NCBI GenBank assembly: GCA_025356395.1
Contig: JANXTA010000014.1
Span: 1 to 64,000 of the forward strand
Length of the DNA: 64,000 bases
DNA from: Betaproteobacteria bacterium
Lineage (GTDB): Bacteria; Pseudomonadota; Gammaproteobacteria; Burkholderiales; Burkholderiaceae_D
Direction of reading: 5' to 3'
Part shown: positions 56,325-64,000 of the stretch, in pieces
How the letters are laid out: every line of letters starts with the position of its first letter
Position numbering within the stretch: position 1 is the first letter of the stretch
The notes under the pieces: model-generated
What the model was told of the DNA's origin: nothing
Seen by the model: the letters and a program-made list of their open reading frames with translations, nothing else
Databases searched by the model: none
Made by a program: the position numbers and the translations under genes

Positions 56325-56612
56325 ATGGCTTCGTATAAAGACCTGCAGTCCCAGATTGAAAAGCTCCAGAAACAGGCTGAACAAGCGCGCGAGAAGGAAA
56401 TCGCAACAGTCGTTGCGCAGATCAGAACGATGATGACGGATTACGGCATCCAGGCTTCCGATCTGGGAATCAGCTCGAAGCGCAAGCGCAAGACCGGTAC
56501 ACCCGCAGCGCCCAAGTTCGCCAATCCGCAGACCGGTGAAACGTGGACGGGTCGTGGACGCGCGCCGAAGTGGATCGAGGGCAAAGATCGCACCAAGTTC
56601 GCGATCAAGTAA
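56325..56612 (+). CDS. H-NS family nucleoid protein
   Basis: A 95-residue H-NS histone family protein. Residues 1-45 form the oligomerising coiled coil (LQSQIEKLQKQAEQAREKE). The C-terminal DNA-binding domain has the AT-hook-like core TGETWTGRGRAPKW. Such proteins silence AT-rich and horizontally acquired DNA in betaproteobacteria. ATG 56325 has AGAGAAG upstream, and TATACT at 56286 is a likely -10 box; the longer track ORF is not conserved. It ends at a strong bidirectional terminator. Confidence 0.92.
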   Translation: MASYKDLQSQIEKLQKQAEQAREKEIATVVAQIRTMMTDYGIQASDLGISSKRKRKTGTPAAPKFANPQTGETWTGRGRAPKWIEGKDRTKFAIK

Positions 56613-56647
56613 TCGATTCGATCGAGTTCCGAAGTCCGGAACTTATT

Positions 56648-56683
56648 GAAAAGGGCCGATTCCTCGTGGAGTCGGCCCTTTTC
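56648..56683. terminator. Bidirectional rho-independent terminator
   Basis: GAAAAGGGCCGA and TCGGCCCTTTTC form a perfect 12-bp stem over a 12-base loop, with T-rich tracts on both strands. It sits between the convergent H-NS and scoB genes and should stop both. Confidence 0.92.
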
Positions 56684-56711
56684 TATTGGCGCAGAAAAAT
56701 GTTTTAACGCG

Positions 56712-57365
56712 TCAGTGCAATCGAGAGAAATCGACCGGAACACCGGTCTTGCTCGACACGTCCGCTTCGCTGACGCCGTCGGCCATTTCGAGGATCGACA
56801 AACCGTTCGTACCGACCTCGAATACGCCGAGGTCGGTGATGATGAGGTTCACCACGCCCACGCCGGTCAGCGGCAACGTGCATTCGGGCAGGATCTTGAG
56901 GTCCTCGCCGCCGTCCTTCCTGCGCGCCGTGTGCTCCATCAGCACGATCACGCGCTTCACGCCGGCGACCAGATCCATCGCGCCGCCCATGCCCTTGACC
57001 ATCTTGCCGGGGATCATCCAATTGGCCAGGTCGCCGCCGCGACTGACCTGCATCGCGCCGAGGATGGCCAGGTTGATCTTGCCGCCACGGATCATGCCGA
57101 ACGAGTCGGCCGACGAGAAGATCGACGAACCCGGGATGGTGGTCACGGTTTGCTTGCCGGCGTTGATCAGGTCCGGATCGACCTGATCCTCGGTCGGAAA
57201 CGGGCCGATGCCGAGCAGGCCGTTCTCGGACTGCAGCCAGACCTCGATGCCGGGGGGAACGTGGTTGGCGACCAGCGTCGGCAGGCCGATGCCGAGATTG
57301 ACGTAGAAGCCGTCCTGCAATTCCCTGGCCGCGCGCGCGGCCATCTGATTCCGGTTCCAAGGCAT
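56712..57365 (-). CDS. scoB: 3-oxoacid CoA-transferase subunit B
   Basis: Transfers CoA from succinyl-CoA to acetoacetate with ScoA. The 217-residue beta subunit has the catalytic glutamate in [13 protein letters not shown]. Other family blocks are [14 protein letters not shown] and [15 protein letters not shown] 57365 gives the conserved [15 protein letters not shown]; the track ORF continues upstream through the repeat. It is separated from scoA by a 143-bp gap holding a repeat doublet. Confidence 0.95.
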   Translation of the reverse strand: MPWNRNQMAARAARELQDGFYVNLGIGLPTLVANHVPPGIEVWLQSENGLLGIGPFPTEDQVDPDLINAGKQTVTTIPGSSIFSSADSFGMIRGGKINLAILGAMQVSRGGDLANWMIPGKMVKGMGGAMDLVAGVKRVIVLMEHTARRKDGGEDLKILPECTLPLTGVGVVNLIITDLGVFEVGTNGLSILEMADGVSEADVSSKTGVPVDFSRLH

Positions 57366-57392
57366 GAGCCAACTCCTGTGTTTATTCTGACG

Positions 57393-57507
57393 TCCCCTCC
57401 CCTTCAAGGGGAGGGCCGGGGTGGGGAAGGGTTCAAACAACCACGATGCCTATCAAACATCGCACCAACCCATCCCCCTCCCAACCTCCCCCTTGAAGGG
57501 GAGGAGC
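57393..57507. repeat. Inverted pair of CCCCTTCAAGGGG repeats within scoA-scoB
   Basis: The first unit has CCCTCCCCTTCAAGGGGAGG followed by GCCGGGGTGGGG; the second, in opposite orientation, has CCTCCCCCTTGAAGGGGAGG. A spacer of about 37 bp separates them. The arrangement is nearly the same as at 53.6 kb, so both are copies of one composite repeat. It splits two genes that are normally adjacent. Confidence 0.78.
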
Positions 57508-57508
57508 C

Positions 57509-58210
57509 CTACGCGACCTTCGTCACGGTCCTCTGCTCGATGCGCTTCTCCGGCGTCGCGTTGACCACGATGCGATGCACGAAGATGCCCGGCGTGTGGA
57601 TGGCGTCCGGATCGAGTTCACCGATCTCGACCAGCTCCTCGACCTCGACGACGGTGATTTTCCCAGCCGCGGCCACGTTCGGATTGAAGTTGCGCGCCGT
57701 GCGGCGGTAGATCAGGTTGCCCGACTTGTCGGCCTTCCACGCCTTGACCAGCGAGATGTCGGCGACCAGCGCCTTCTCCATCACGTAGTGCTCGCCATCG
57801 AACTCGCGCGTCTCCTTGCCTTCGGCCACTAGTGTCCCGTAGCCGGTCTTCGTGAAGAACGCGGGGATGCCCGCACCGCCGGCCCGCAGCTTCTCAGCGA
57901 GCGTGCCTTGCGGCGTGAATTCGAGTTCCAGTTCGCCGGCCAGGTACTGGCGCTCGAACTCCTTGTTCTCGCCGACGTACGACGCGACCATCTTCGTGAT
58001 CTGGCGCGTCGCGAGCAACATGCCGAGGCCGAAGCCGTCGACGCCCGCGTTGTTCGAGATCGCGGTGAGGTTCTTCACACCCGAATCCCGCAACGCCTCG
58101 ATCAGCGCCTCGGGGATGCCGCAGAGCCCGAAGCCACCGACGGCGTAGGTCTGACCGTCCTTCGCGATGTCGGCCAGTGCTGCCTGGGCCGACGGATAGA
58201 CCTTGTTCAT
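57509..58210 (-). CDS. scoA: 3-oxoacid CoA-transferase subunit A
   Basis: Alpha subunit of succinyl-CoA:acetoacetate CoA-transferase. The 233-residue protein has the CoA-binding [16 protein letters not shown] and [12 protein letters not shown] blocks typical of the family. Together with scoB it would turn acetoacetate into acetoacetyl-CoA, linking to the PHA thiolase/reductase pathway elsewhere in the window. It is 58 bp from the thioesterase gene upstream. Confidence 0.95.
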   Translation of the reverse strand: MNKVYPSAQAALADIAKDGQTYAVGGFGLCGIPEALIEALRDSGVKNLTAISNNAGVDGFGLGMLLATRQITKMVASYVGENKEFERQYLAGELELEFTPQGTLAEKLRAGGAGIPAFFTKTGYGTLVAEGKETREFDGEHYVMEKALVADISLVKAWKADKSGNLIYRRTARNFNPNVAAAGKITVVEVEELVEIGELDPDAIHTPGIFVHRIVVNATPEKRIEQRTVTKVA

Positions 58211-58268
58211 GCAGTCCTCTTCAGGGTTGTCGTTCGATGCCGAGCCGCTTGCCCCGCCCGCTCGCGTG

Positions 58269-58673
58269 TCAGGAGGCGGGCTCGCCCAGCACCTTCAGCA
58301 AACGTTCGGGCCACGGCGCCGACCTGCCGCTCGGATAGTCCATCCACACCAGTACGTTCTTGCCCCTCGCGTACATCGGTGGTTCGGCCACGTCGCCTTC
58401 GATCGTCATGTCGAGATCCATGCTCGAGCGGCCGATGCGCGTGACCGTTTGCGTCACCAGCGCGTTGCACGGGTAGGTCATCGGCTTGAGGAAGTCGCAG
58501 GATGCGTGCGCGAGAATCGGACCCTCGCCATCGCCTCGCGTCATGATGTCGTTGTCGTTGAACCAGCAGATCCGTGCCTCTTCCATCAGCCGGAAATAGA
58601 GCGTGTTGTTGAGGTGGTTCATCGCGTCGAGATCACCCCAGCGCAAGACAACGACCTTTCGGTAAACGCGCAT
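58269..58673 (-). CDS. Acyl-CoA thioesterase, 4-hydroxybenzoyl-CoA thioesterase-like
   Basis: A 134-residue hotdog-fold protein of the YbgC/4HBT group. The N-terminal [19 protein letters not shown] contains the catalytic aspartate and the usual HxNN pattern. It hydrolyses short acyl-CoA; the substrate is unknown. It starts 15 bp after the SDR gene, in an operon with scoA and scoB. Confidence 0.9.
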   Translation of the reverse strand: MRVYRKVVVLRWGDLDAMNHLNNTLYFRLMEEARICWFNDNDIMTRGDGEGPILAHASCDFLKPMTYPCNALVTQTVTRIGRSSMDLDMTIEGDVAEPPMYARGKNVLVWMDYPSGRSAPWPERLLKVLGEPAS

Positions 58674-58688
58674 GTCCGGAGCCGCCGC

Positions 58689-59480
58689 TCAGAACGCGGA
58701 CTGCCCGTCGTCGGCCGTGATGATCGAGCCGTTGATGAAGCGCGACTCGTCGGCGGACAGGATCAGGAGCATGCCGTCGAGGTCCGATGGATCGCCGACG
58801 CGACGACGCGGCAGCATGCCGACCAGCTTCTGGCCGGCGTCGCTGTCGAACTGTGCCTCGTTGATCTCGGTGCGGATGTAGCCCGGGCAGATCGCGTTGA
58901 CGTTGATGCCGTAGCGGCCCCACTCCACCGCCATCGAGCGGGTCATGTGGATCACGGCTGCCTTGCTCATGCAATAGATGCCGATCTGCGGCAGCACGCG
59001 CAAGCCGCCCACCGAAGCGATGTTGATGATGCGAGCCGACTGTTCGGGCTCGCCGTTCTTCTCGTTGGCCTTGGCGCGCGCAATCATCCGCTTGGCCACC
59101 TCCTGCGCAACGAAGAAAGCGCCTTCGGTGTTGGTGCGCATCACGAAGTCGTAGTCCTCGGGCGTCACGTCGATCAGTCGCTGCGTGTTCGCGACGCCGG
59201 AGTTGTTGACCAGGATGTCGATCGGACCGGCTTCGGATTCGGCATGCGCGACCGCGGACTGGATGCTCGCCAGGTCGGTCACGTCGAGCATCACGGCATG
59301 CGCCTCGCCGCCTTCCGCCTCGATCTCGGCGCGCAATTCCTTCAGGCGCTCCATGCGCCGCGCGGCGAGAACGACCGTGGCACCGGCTTTCGACAGCACG
59401 CGCGCGAAGCGATTACCGAGGCCGCTCGATGCACCGGTGACGAGCGCGATCTTGCCTTCGAGATTGACTTCGATACCCAT
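58689..59480 (-). CDS. Short-chain dehydrogenase/reductase
   Basis: A 263-residue classical SDR. The NAD(P) motif is TGASSGLGNRFA, the NNSG motif follows, and the catalytic Ser and Tyr/Lys pair are in INIASVGGLRVL and YCMSKAAV. The C-terminal DGSIITADDGQSAF-like end here is NGSIITADDGQSAF. It may act on 3-hydroxyacyl-CoA, judging from the acyl-CoA gene neighbours, but that is inference. It is divergent from the ETF-quinone oxidoreductase gene. Confidence 0.9.
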   Translation of the reverse strand: MGIEVNLEGKIALVTGASSGLGNRFARVLSKAGATVVLAARRMERLKELRAEIEAEGGEAHAVMLDVTDLASIQSAVAHAESEAGPIDILVNNSGVANTQRLIDVTPEDYDFVMRTNTEGAFFVAQEVAKRMIARAKANEKNGEPEQSARIINIASVGGLRVLPQIGIYCMSKAAVIHMTRSMAVEWGRYGINVNAICPGYIRTEINEAQFDSDAGQKLVGMLPRRRVGDPSDLDGMLLILSADESRFINGSIITADDGQSAF

Positions 59481-59651
59481 GCGATCCTGTCCCTGTTCGT
59501 CGCGTGAAGAACTCGAACCGGGGTCATCGATGACCCCGCGATCGGTGCTTCATCCATTTGCGGCCCTGGGGATTCTCACCGAGAATCACGCCTGCCTTGC
59601 TGGTCGATTGCCATGAGAGCCAACAGCAAACCAAGTCTATCAGGAACACTT

Positions 59652-61334
59652 ATGGATCAAAGCCGGGAACAACGTCTCGTCGAACAGTACGGACCACGCG
59701 AGGCAATGGAGTACGACGTCGTCGTCGTGGGCGCGGGGCCGGCGGGACTTTCCGCAGCCATCCGCCTGAAGCAACTCGCCGCCGAGAAGGGACAGGAGAT
59801 CAACGTCTGCGTGCTCGAAAAGGGCTCGGAGGTCGGAGCGCACATCCTGTCGGGCGCCGTGATGGACCCGCGCGCGATCAACGAGCTGATCCCCGACTGG
59901 AAGGAGAAGGGCGCACCGCTCAACGTGCCGGTGACCGAAGACCGCTTCCTCTTTCTCTCGGAGACCGGCGCCGGGCGCACGCCGAACTGGATGCTGCCGG
60001 CCATCTTCCAGAACCACGGCAACTACGTCATCAGCCTGGCCAACGTCGTGCGCTGGCTCGGCCAGCAGGCCGAAGCGCTGGGCGTCGAGATCTTCGCGGG
60101 CTTCCCCGCCGCACAGGTCATCTACAGCGACACGGGCGCGGTGCGCGGCGTCGTGACCGGCGACATGGGCATCGGCAAGGACGGCGAGCCCACCAGCGAA
60201 TTCCAGCTCGGCATGGAGCTGCATGCCAAGTACGTGCTGTTCGCCGAAGGCTCGCGCGGCAGCCTCGGCAAGCTGCTGATCGAAAAGTTCGGGCTCGCCA
60301 AGGACAGCGACCCACAGAGCTATGCGATCGGCATCAAGGAGCTGTGGGAGATCGACCCGGCGAAGCACAAGCCCGGTCTGGTCATGCATACCGCCGGGTG
60401 GCCGCTCAACACCAAGACCTACGGCGGTTCGTTCCTCTATCACCTCGACAACAACCAGGTGATGGTCGGCTTCGTCGTCGGCCTGGCCTACGTCAATCCC
60501 TATCTCTCGCCGTTCGAGGAGTTCCAGCGCTACAAAACGCACCCGGCGATCCGCGAGTTCCTCGAAGGCGGCAAGCGCGTGTCCTACGGCGCCCGTGCGA
60601 TCACTGCCGGTGGTCCGGTGTCGCTGCCGAAGCTGGTGTTCCCGGGCGGCGCGCTGATCGGCTGCGACGCCGGCTTCCTCAATGCGGCGCGCATCAAGGG
60701 TAGCCACTCGGCGATCAAGAGCGGCATGCTCGCGGCCGAGGCTGCGTACAACGCGGTGACATCGGGCCGCCAGCAGGACGAGTTGAGTGCCTACCCGTCG
60801 GCCTACAAGGAGTCGTGGCTGCACGAAGAGCTGCACAAGACGCGGAACTTCAAGCAGTGGATGTCGAAGGGCCTGTACGTCGGTACCGCGATGGTCGGCT
60901 TCGAGCAGAAGGTGCTCGGCGGCAACGTGCCGTGGACGCTGCATCACCATCACGCGGATCACGAGTGCCTGCGACCGGCATCCGAGTTCACGCCGATCGT
61001 GTATCCGAAGCCCGACGGCAAGCTGACCTTCGACCGGCTGTCGTCGGTGTTCATCTCGAACACCAACCATGCCGAGAACCAGCCCGCGCACCTGACGCTG
61101 CGCGACCCGTCGGTGCCGGTGAACATCAACCTCGCGAAGTACGCGGGACCCGAGAGCCGCTACTGCCCCGCGGCGGTCTACGAATACGTCGCGGCCGAAG
61201 GCGGTGGCGAGCGGCTGCAGATCAACGCGCAGAACTGCGTGCACTGCAAGACCTGCGACATCAAGGACCCGACGCAGAACATCGTGTGGGTGACCCCCGA
61301 GGGTGGGGGCGGGCCTAACTACCCTGGTATGTAG
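59652..61334 (+). CDS. Electron-transfer flavoprotein-ubiquinone oxidoreductase
   Basis: Moves electrons from reduced ETF, loaded by acyl-CoA dehydrogenases, to ubiquinone. The 560-residue protein has the FAD motif VVVGAGPAGLSAAIRLK, the GSRGSLGKLL and GGALIGCDAGFLNAARIKG segments, and the C-terminal [4Fe-4S] site in YCPAAVYEY plus CVHCKTCDIKDPTQN. ATG 59652 has AGGA seven bases upstream and gives a normal start; the track start at 59613 adds 13 residues. It stands opposite the SDR-thioesterase-sco operon and shares its fat/ketone theme. Confidence 0.95.
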   Translation: MDQSREQRLVEQYGPREAMEYDVVVVGAGPAGLSAAIRLKQLAAEKGQEINVCVLEKGSEVGAHILSGAVMDPRAINELIPDWKEKGAPLNVPVTEDRFLFLSETGAGRTPNWMLPAIFQNHGNYVISLANVVRWLGQQAEALGVEIFAGFPAAQVIYSDTGAVRGVVTGDMGIGKDGEPTSEFQLGMELHAKYVLFAEGSRGSLGKLLIEKFGLAKDSDPQSYAIGIKELWEIDPAKHKPGLVMHTAGWPLNTKTYGGSFLYHLDNNQVMVGFVVGLAYVNPYLSPFEEFQRYKTHPAIREFLEGGKRVSYGARAITAGGPVSLPKLVFPGGALIGCDAGFLNAARIKGSHSAIKSGMLAAEAAYNAVTSGRQQDELSAYPSAYKESWLHEELHKTRNFKQWMSKGLYVGTAMVGFEQKVLGGNVPWTLHHHHADHECLRPASEFTPIVYPKPDGKLTFDRLSSVFISNTNHAENQPAHLTLRDPSVPVNINLAKYAGPESRYCPAAVYEYVAAEGGGERLQINAQNCVHCKTCDIKDPTQNIVWVTPEGGGGPNYPGM

Positions 61335-61396
61335 CGGCCCCTCGGTGCAGCTCCTTCTCCAAGTGGGAGGGAGTCAGCTCCTGTTCGAACGCATCA

Positions 61397-61978
61397 ATGA
61401 TTCCCCTCTGGCTCAAGCTCGCCGTCACCTTCTATGTGACGATCCTCGTGATCGTCTACGCGAAGCAATGGGGCTGGGCCAACTTCCTCTGGTTCTCCGA
61501 CATTGCACTGATCGGAGCGGTCCCCGCGCTGTGGCTCGAGAGCGCATTCATCGCCAGCACGATGGGCCTGGCCGTGCTGCTGGCCGACGGGCTGTGGAAC
61601 GTCAGCTATTTCGCGCAGCTCCTGACCGGCAAGCGCGTGATCGGCTTGTCCGACTACATGTTCGACCGGACGAAGCCGCGCTGGCTGCGTGCCCTATCGC
61701 TCTTCCATGTCTGGCTGCCCGCGCTACTCGCCTGGATGATCTGGCGCCTCGGCTATGCACCCGACGCATTGATCGCCATGACGCTGCTGTGCTGGCTCGT
61801 GCTGCTGATCTGTTTCTTCCTCACCGACCCCGACGAGAACATCAACTGGGCCTTCGGCTTCGCCGGGCGCCGTCAAAGTAAAAGGCCAGCATGGCAACAC
61901 CTGTTGTTGACCATGCTGGCCTTTCCCCTGCTCGCTTACCTGCCGATCCACCTCGTGCTCGATCGGCTCCTGCGCTAA
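61397..61978 (+). CDS. Integral membrane protein of unknown function
   Basis: A 193-residue protein that is mostly hydrophobic, with five or six probable membrane helices (LKLAVTFYVTILVIVYA first, LLLTMLAFPLLAYLPIHLVL last). Charged loops such as MFDRTKPRWLRALS and TDPDENINWAFG lie between. I do not recognise the family with certainty; similar proteins are annotated only as membrane proteins. The coding region near its 3' end contains a perfect 14-bp inverted repeat. It starts 62 bp after the ETF-QO gene. Confidence 0.8.
   Translation: MIPLWLKLAVTFYVTILVIVYAKQWGWANFLWFSDIALIGAVPALWLESAFIASTMGLAVLLADGLWNVSYFAQLLTGKRVIGLSDYMFDRTKPRWLRALSLFHVWLPALLAWMIWRLGYAPDALIAMTLLCWLVLLICFFLTDPDENINWAFGFAGRRQSKRPAWQHLLLTMLAFPLLAYLPIHLVLDRLLR
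61881..61924. repeat. Perfect 14-bp inverted repeat inside a coding region
   Basis: AAAGGCCAGCATGG pairs exactly with CCATGCTGGCCTTT over a 16-base loop, CAACACCTGTTGTTGA, which can fold further. The structure looks like an intrinsic terminator but lies within codons near 162-176 of the membrane protein gene. Confidence 0.8.
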
Positions 61979-62062
61979 GGCATCATCGTCGTCGTCGCCG
62001 TCTGGATGGCCACGCGGATCCGTGTCAACGCCGAAGTAAATCTGACCCACCTACCGCCGAAC

Positions 62063-63660
62063 GGGGGATGCGGCATAAATCTTGGACTGGTTAAGCAGCG
62101 AGCCCGAGGCTCCTTCGGTGCTCGATGGGGCTGCGGAAGCCTAGTGAGATCTTGATCCGCTTCTCGTTGTACCAACGGATGTAGGAGTCCAGTGCCTCGA
62201 CGAACTGCTCGATGGTCGTGGACAGCCAGGTCTGCGGATAGAACAGCTCGGTCTTTAGACGGCCGAAGAAGCCTTCACACGCCGCGTTGTCCGGCGAGTA
62301 CCCCTTGCGCGACATCGAGCGCACCAGCTTCGCGTCGGTGATCCGAGACAGCCATCCAGGCCATCGATAGTGGGCGCCGCGATCGGAGTGGACCACGGGC
62401 CGGTCGTTGCTGGCCGCGACCGTCTCGATGGCAGCCTCCAACATCGTGTTGACGGGCTCAGCGTCCGGGCGCGTGCCGATCGACCAGCTGCGACCATGCC
62501 ATCGAAGCAGTCGATCATGGGCGACAGGTAGACCTTGCCCGCCGGGATCTGGAACTCGGTGATGTCGGTGAGCCACTTCTCGTTCGGCGCTGACGCGCTG
62601 AAGTCGCGGTTGAGGAGGTTGACTGGCGCCGGACTGATCTCACCCAGGTACGAGCCGTATCGTCGGCGTTTCGGCGTGACGGCGACCAAGCACTCCTGCT
62701 TCATCAGGCGCCGCACCACTTTCTCCGAAATGCACACGCACCGCCTGCTCAGCGAAGCCTGCATCCGGCGGTAGCCATAACAACGATGGTTGCGCTCGAA
62801 GATGTCGGTCATGGTTCGACGCGCCTCGACGTACTTGTCCGCGACATCGCGCCGGGCCCGATGGTAGAAGTATGAGCTGCGTGCCAAGCCCACTTCGTCC
62901 AGCAACTCCGTCAGCGTGTAGGTCTGCCTCAGGGCATCAACCAGCTGCGTCTTCTCCCGATTGGTCAGGAGCTGCCGGTCGATGCCCACGTCTTTTTTTA
63001 TGATTTCATTCGCCTTCTTCGGCAGGTCTTGCTCGAGCTGCAGGCGCCGGATGTCTCGACGAAGCGGTTCGAGCTGTTGTTCCAGCTCGGTTCGTTCAGG
63101 GCTTGGCGGGGAGTCTTGCTGGCGCTTCATGGATGCGAGTGCCTCGTGGCCGAGTAGCTGAGTCTTCCAGTTGTACAACGTCGGCCTGCACACGCCCAGC
63201 TGTTGAGCAACCGCCTGCGCACTTCCTTGTCGGGTGCACAACGCGATCACCGCGGCCTGTTTCAGCGAAGGCGTTAGCCTCTGGGACCTGCCAACAACGC
63301 GCGTGCGTGTCTGCGGATGCAGCTCTTGAACCCACGCGGGAAGCGACCCACGTCCGGGATAGCCCAGTGTCTTGATCGTTGCCGAGACGCAGCGGCCGTG
63401 CTCCAGATAGTGTTCGACGGCCAATTCCTTCTGCGCCTGCGAATACTTCGGCGGGCGCATATAGCCAGTGTGCAAGTCAAGCCGCTGTTCGTACTCTTGA
63501 TGCCAGCTCTTGAGCGAGTTCTTGGTCGGGTAACCCAGCTGACAAATGGTCGCCGCGATTCGTTTACCCAGCTTGATGTAGAGCCGCACTGCTCGAACTC
63601 GATCTTTGTATGAATACATGAACTACCTCCAGGTAGTCCAAGTTTTTGTCCGCACCCCCC
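62063..63660 (-). mobile_element. IS3-type insertion sequence, about 1.6 kb
   Basis: The element holds one IS3-type transposase reading frame on the minus strand. Its probable 26-bp ends are GGGGGATGCGG...CTTGGACT on the left (62063-62088) and the reverse complement GGGGGGTGCGG...CTTGGACT on the right (63635-63660), matching at 21 of 26 positions. I see no clear target-site duplication. The right end sits inside a broken EpsA-like gene, and the left flank is not the rest of that gene, so a deletion or rearrangement followed insertion. Confidence 0.75.
62091..63619 (-). pseudogene. IS3-family transposase with a -1 frameshift
   Basis: A retroviral-integrase-type DDE transposase of the IS150-like group. 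The N-terminal 170 residues hold three helix-turn-helix repeats. The catalytic Asp residues are in WLTDITEFQ and VVHSDRGAHY, and the Glu is in ACEGFFGRLKTE. The frame changes after MIDCFDGMV at about 62,490: the first frame continues AGRSARARTL, while the other continues SWSIGTRPDAEP, the expected sequence. One T seems lost. An A7G tract encoding IIKKD, where IS3 elements normally shift between orfA and orfB, lies at 62994-63000. The element is probably inactive. Confidence 0.82.
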
Positions 63661-63853
63661 TCGCGGACGATGACCTTGCGGATATTGATCTGCTGGGGCG
63701 GATCTCCGCGAGACCGCAGATCATCATGCCGTGCGGCAGCAGCGACTGCAGTTCGCCGGCCGACCACCGTTCGAAATCGCCTGCCGTCTCGACGTCGAGC
63801 AGCGACCCGATCAGGACGAGCAGGGTCGTCTGCTCGCGCTTATTCAATTGCAA
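63661..63853 (-). pseudogene. 5' remnant of an EpsA-like LuxR-family regulator
   Basis: Only the first part of a gene survives. The frame reads about 50 residues (GDFERWSAGELQSLLPHGMMICGLAEI), which resemble the N-terminal sensor domain of LuxR-family regulators of the EpsA type linked to PEP-CTERM/exopolysaccharide genes. It then shifts frame by one base in a C run; the other frame reads PPQQINIRKVIVRE up to the IS end. Start is TTG 63853, with a stop just before it. The HTH domain is missing. The family call is tentative. Confidence 0.5.
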
Positions 63854-64000
63854 TCACCAACCCGATGATTCGGGCGGCCCCGCCTCCAGCGGTCTCGATC
63901 CCATCCGTTGTCTTCCTTCGACCCATCGACGCATCGCGGGTCTTGTCGTGACAAGTTACGGTAGCGCACTTCCGACAGATTCAGCACTAGCAGGACTCAG
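63854..64000. other. Right-edge noncoding sequence
   Basis: No ORF, tRNA or clear regulatory motif is supported here. It lies upstream of the broken regulator and probably holds its former promoter. Confidence 0.3.

Noticed and set aside
62020-62062. AAGTAAATCTGACCCACC left of the IS as the end of a second mobile element
   Set aside because: The segment resembles ends of other insertion sequences, but no matching inverted end or transposase fragment is present nearby.

Overview
The window looks like a high-GC betaproteobacterial chromosome segment, most likely order Burkholderiales. The inference rests on gene order and on lineage-typical families: rpsU-yqeY-dnaG; odhA-odhB-lpdA-zapE; sdhCDAB-sdhE-gltA followed by a GntR regulator divergent from mdh; prpB-prpC-prpD-acnA; phaC-phaA-phaB; and a DUF2863 protein. 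The species cannot be named from the sequence.

Layout. 0.4-3.2 kb: macromolecular-synthesis operon (rpsU, yqeY, dnaG, minus strand) with its own promoter and an internal terminator. 3.2-6.6 kb: flavoprotein, gamma-glutamylcyclotransferase-like and rRNA methyltransferase-like genes overlapping by 4 bp, then a divergent ArsR-type regulator. 6.6-10.4 kb: polyhydroxyalkanoate synthesis (phaB, phaA, phaC). 10.5-16.7 kb: small membrane protein, pgeF, rluD, bamD, a DinG/YoaA helicase, a YdcH-like protein and a PP2C phosphatase. 16.7-24.8 kb: 2-oxoglutarate dehydrogenase operon with zapE. 25-26.2 kb: a thioesterase and a first VapBC-type module. 26.2-33.2 kb: one tightly packed minus-strand operon joining a diheme cytochrome and a molybdenum hydroxylase pair (iorA/iorB type) to soxX-Y-Z-A and a flavocytochrome c sulfide dehydrogenase pair. 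33.3-38.5 kb: gltA, sdhE, sdhB, sdhA, sdhD, sdhC. 38.7-49 kb: GntR regulator, mdh, methylcitrate genes, a second toxin-antitoxin pair and acnA, which carries a frameshift. 49-56.6 kb: DUF2863, an MFS exporter, a peptide-type binding protein, an M14 carboxypeptidase, an aminotransferase and an H-NS protein. 56.7-62 kb: ketone-body and acyl-CoA genes (scoA/scoB, thioesterase, SDR), ETF-quinone oxidoreductase and a membrane protein. 62-63.7 kb: a damaged IS3-type element beside the broken 5' end of an EpsA-like LuxR-family regulator.

Functional theme. Most genes serve central carbon and reducing-equivalent flow: TCA cycle, methylcitrate cycle, acetyl-CoA storage as PHA, acetoacetate activation and electron entry to quinone. 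A periplasmic sulfur/molybdoenzyme electron-transfer operon starts only 75 bp after gltA. The most unusual content is that combined ior-sox-fcc operon and its SoxY, whose carrier cysteine sits in AACIEI rather than the usual GGCGG arm.

Mobile and repetitive DNA is sparse: one IS, one 154-bp MITE-like element with 17-bp perfect inverted ends, two paired CCCCTTCAAGGGG repeat doublets and two GTTCCCG-type repeats. No tRNA, rRNA or CRISPR array was seen. Three reading-frame breaks (acnA, the transposase, the EpsA-like gene) each look like loss of one base, so assembly error must be considered alongside genuine decay.
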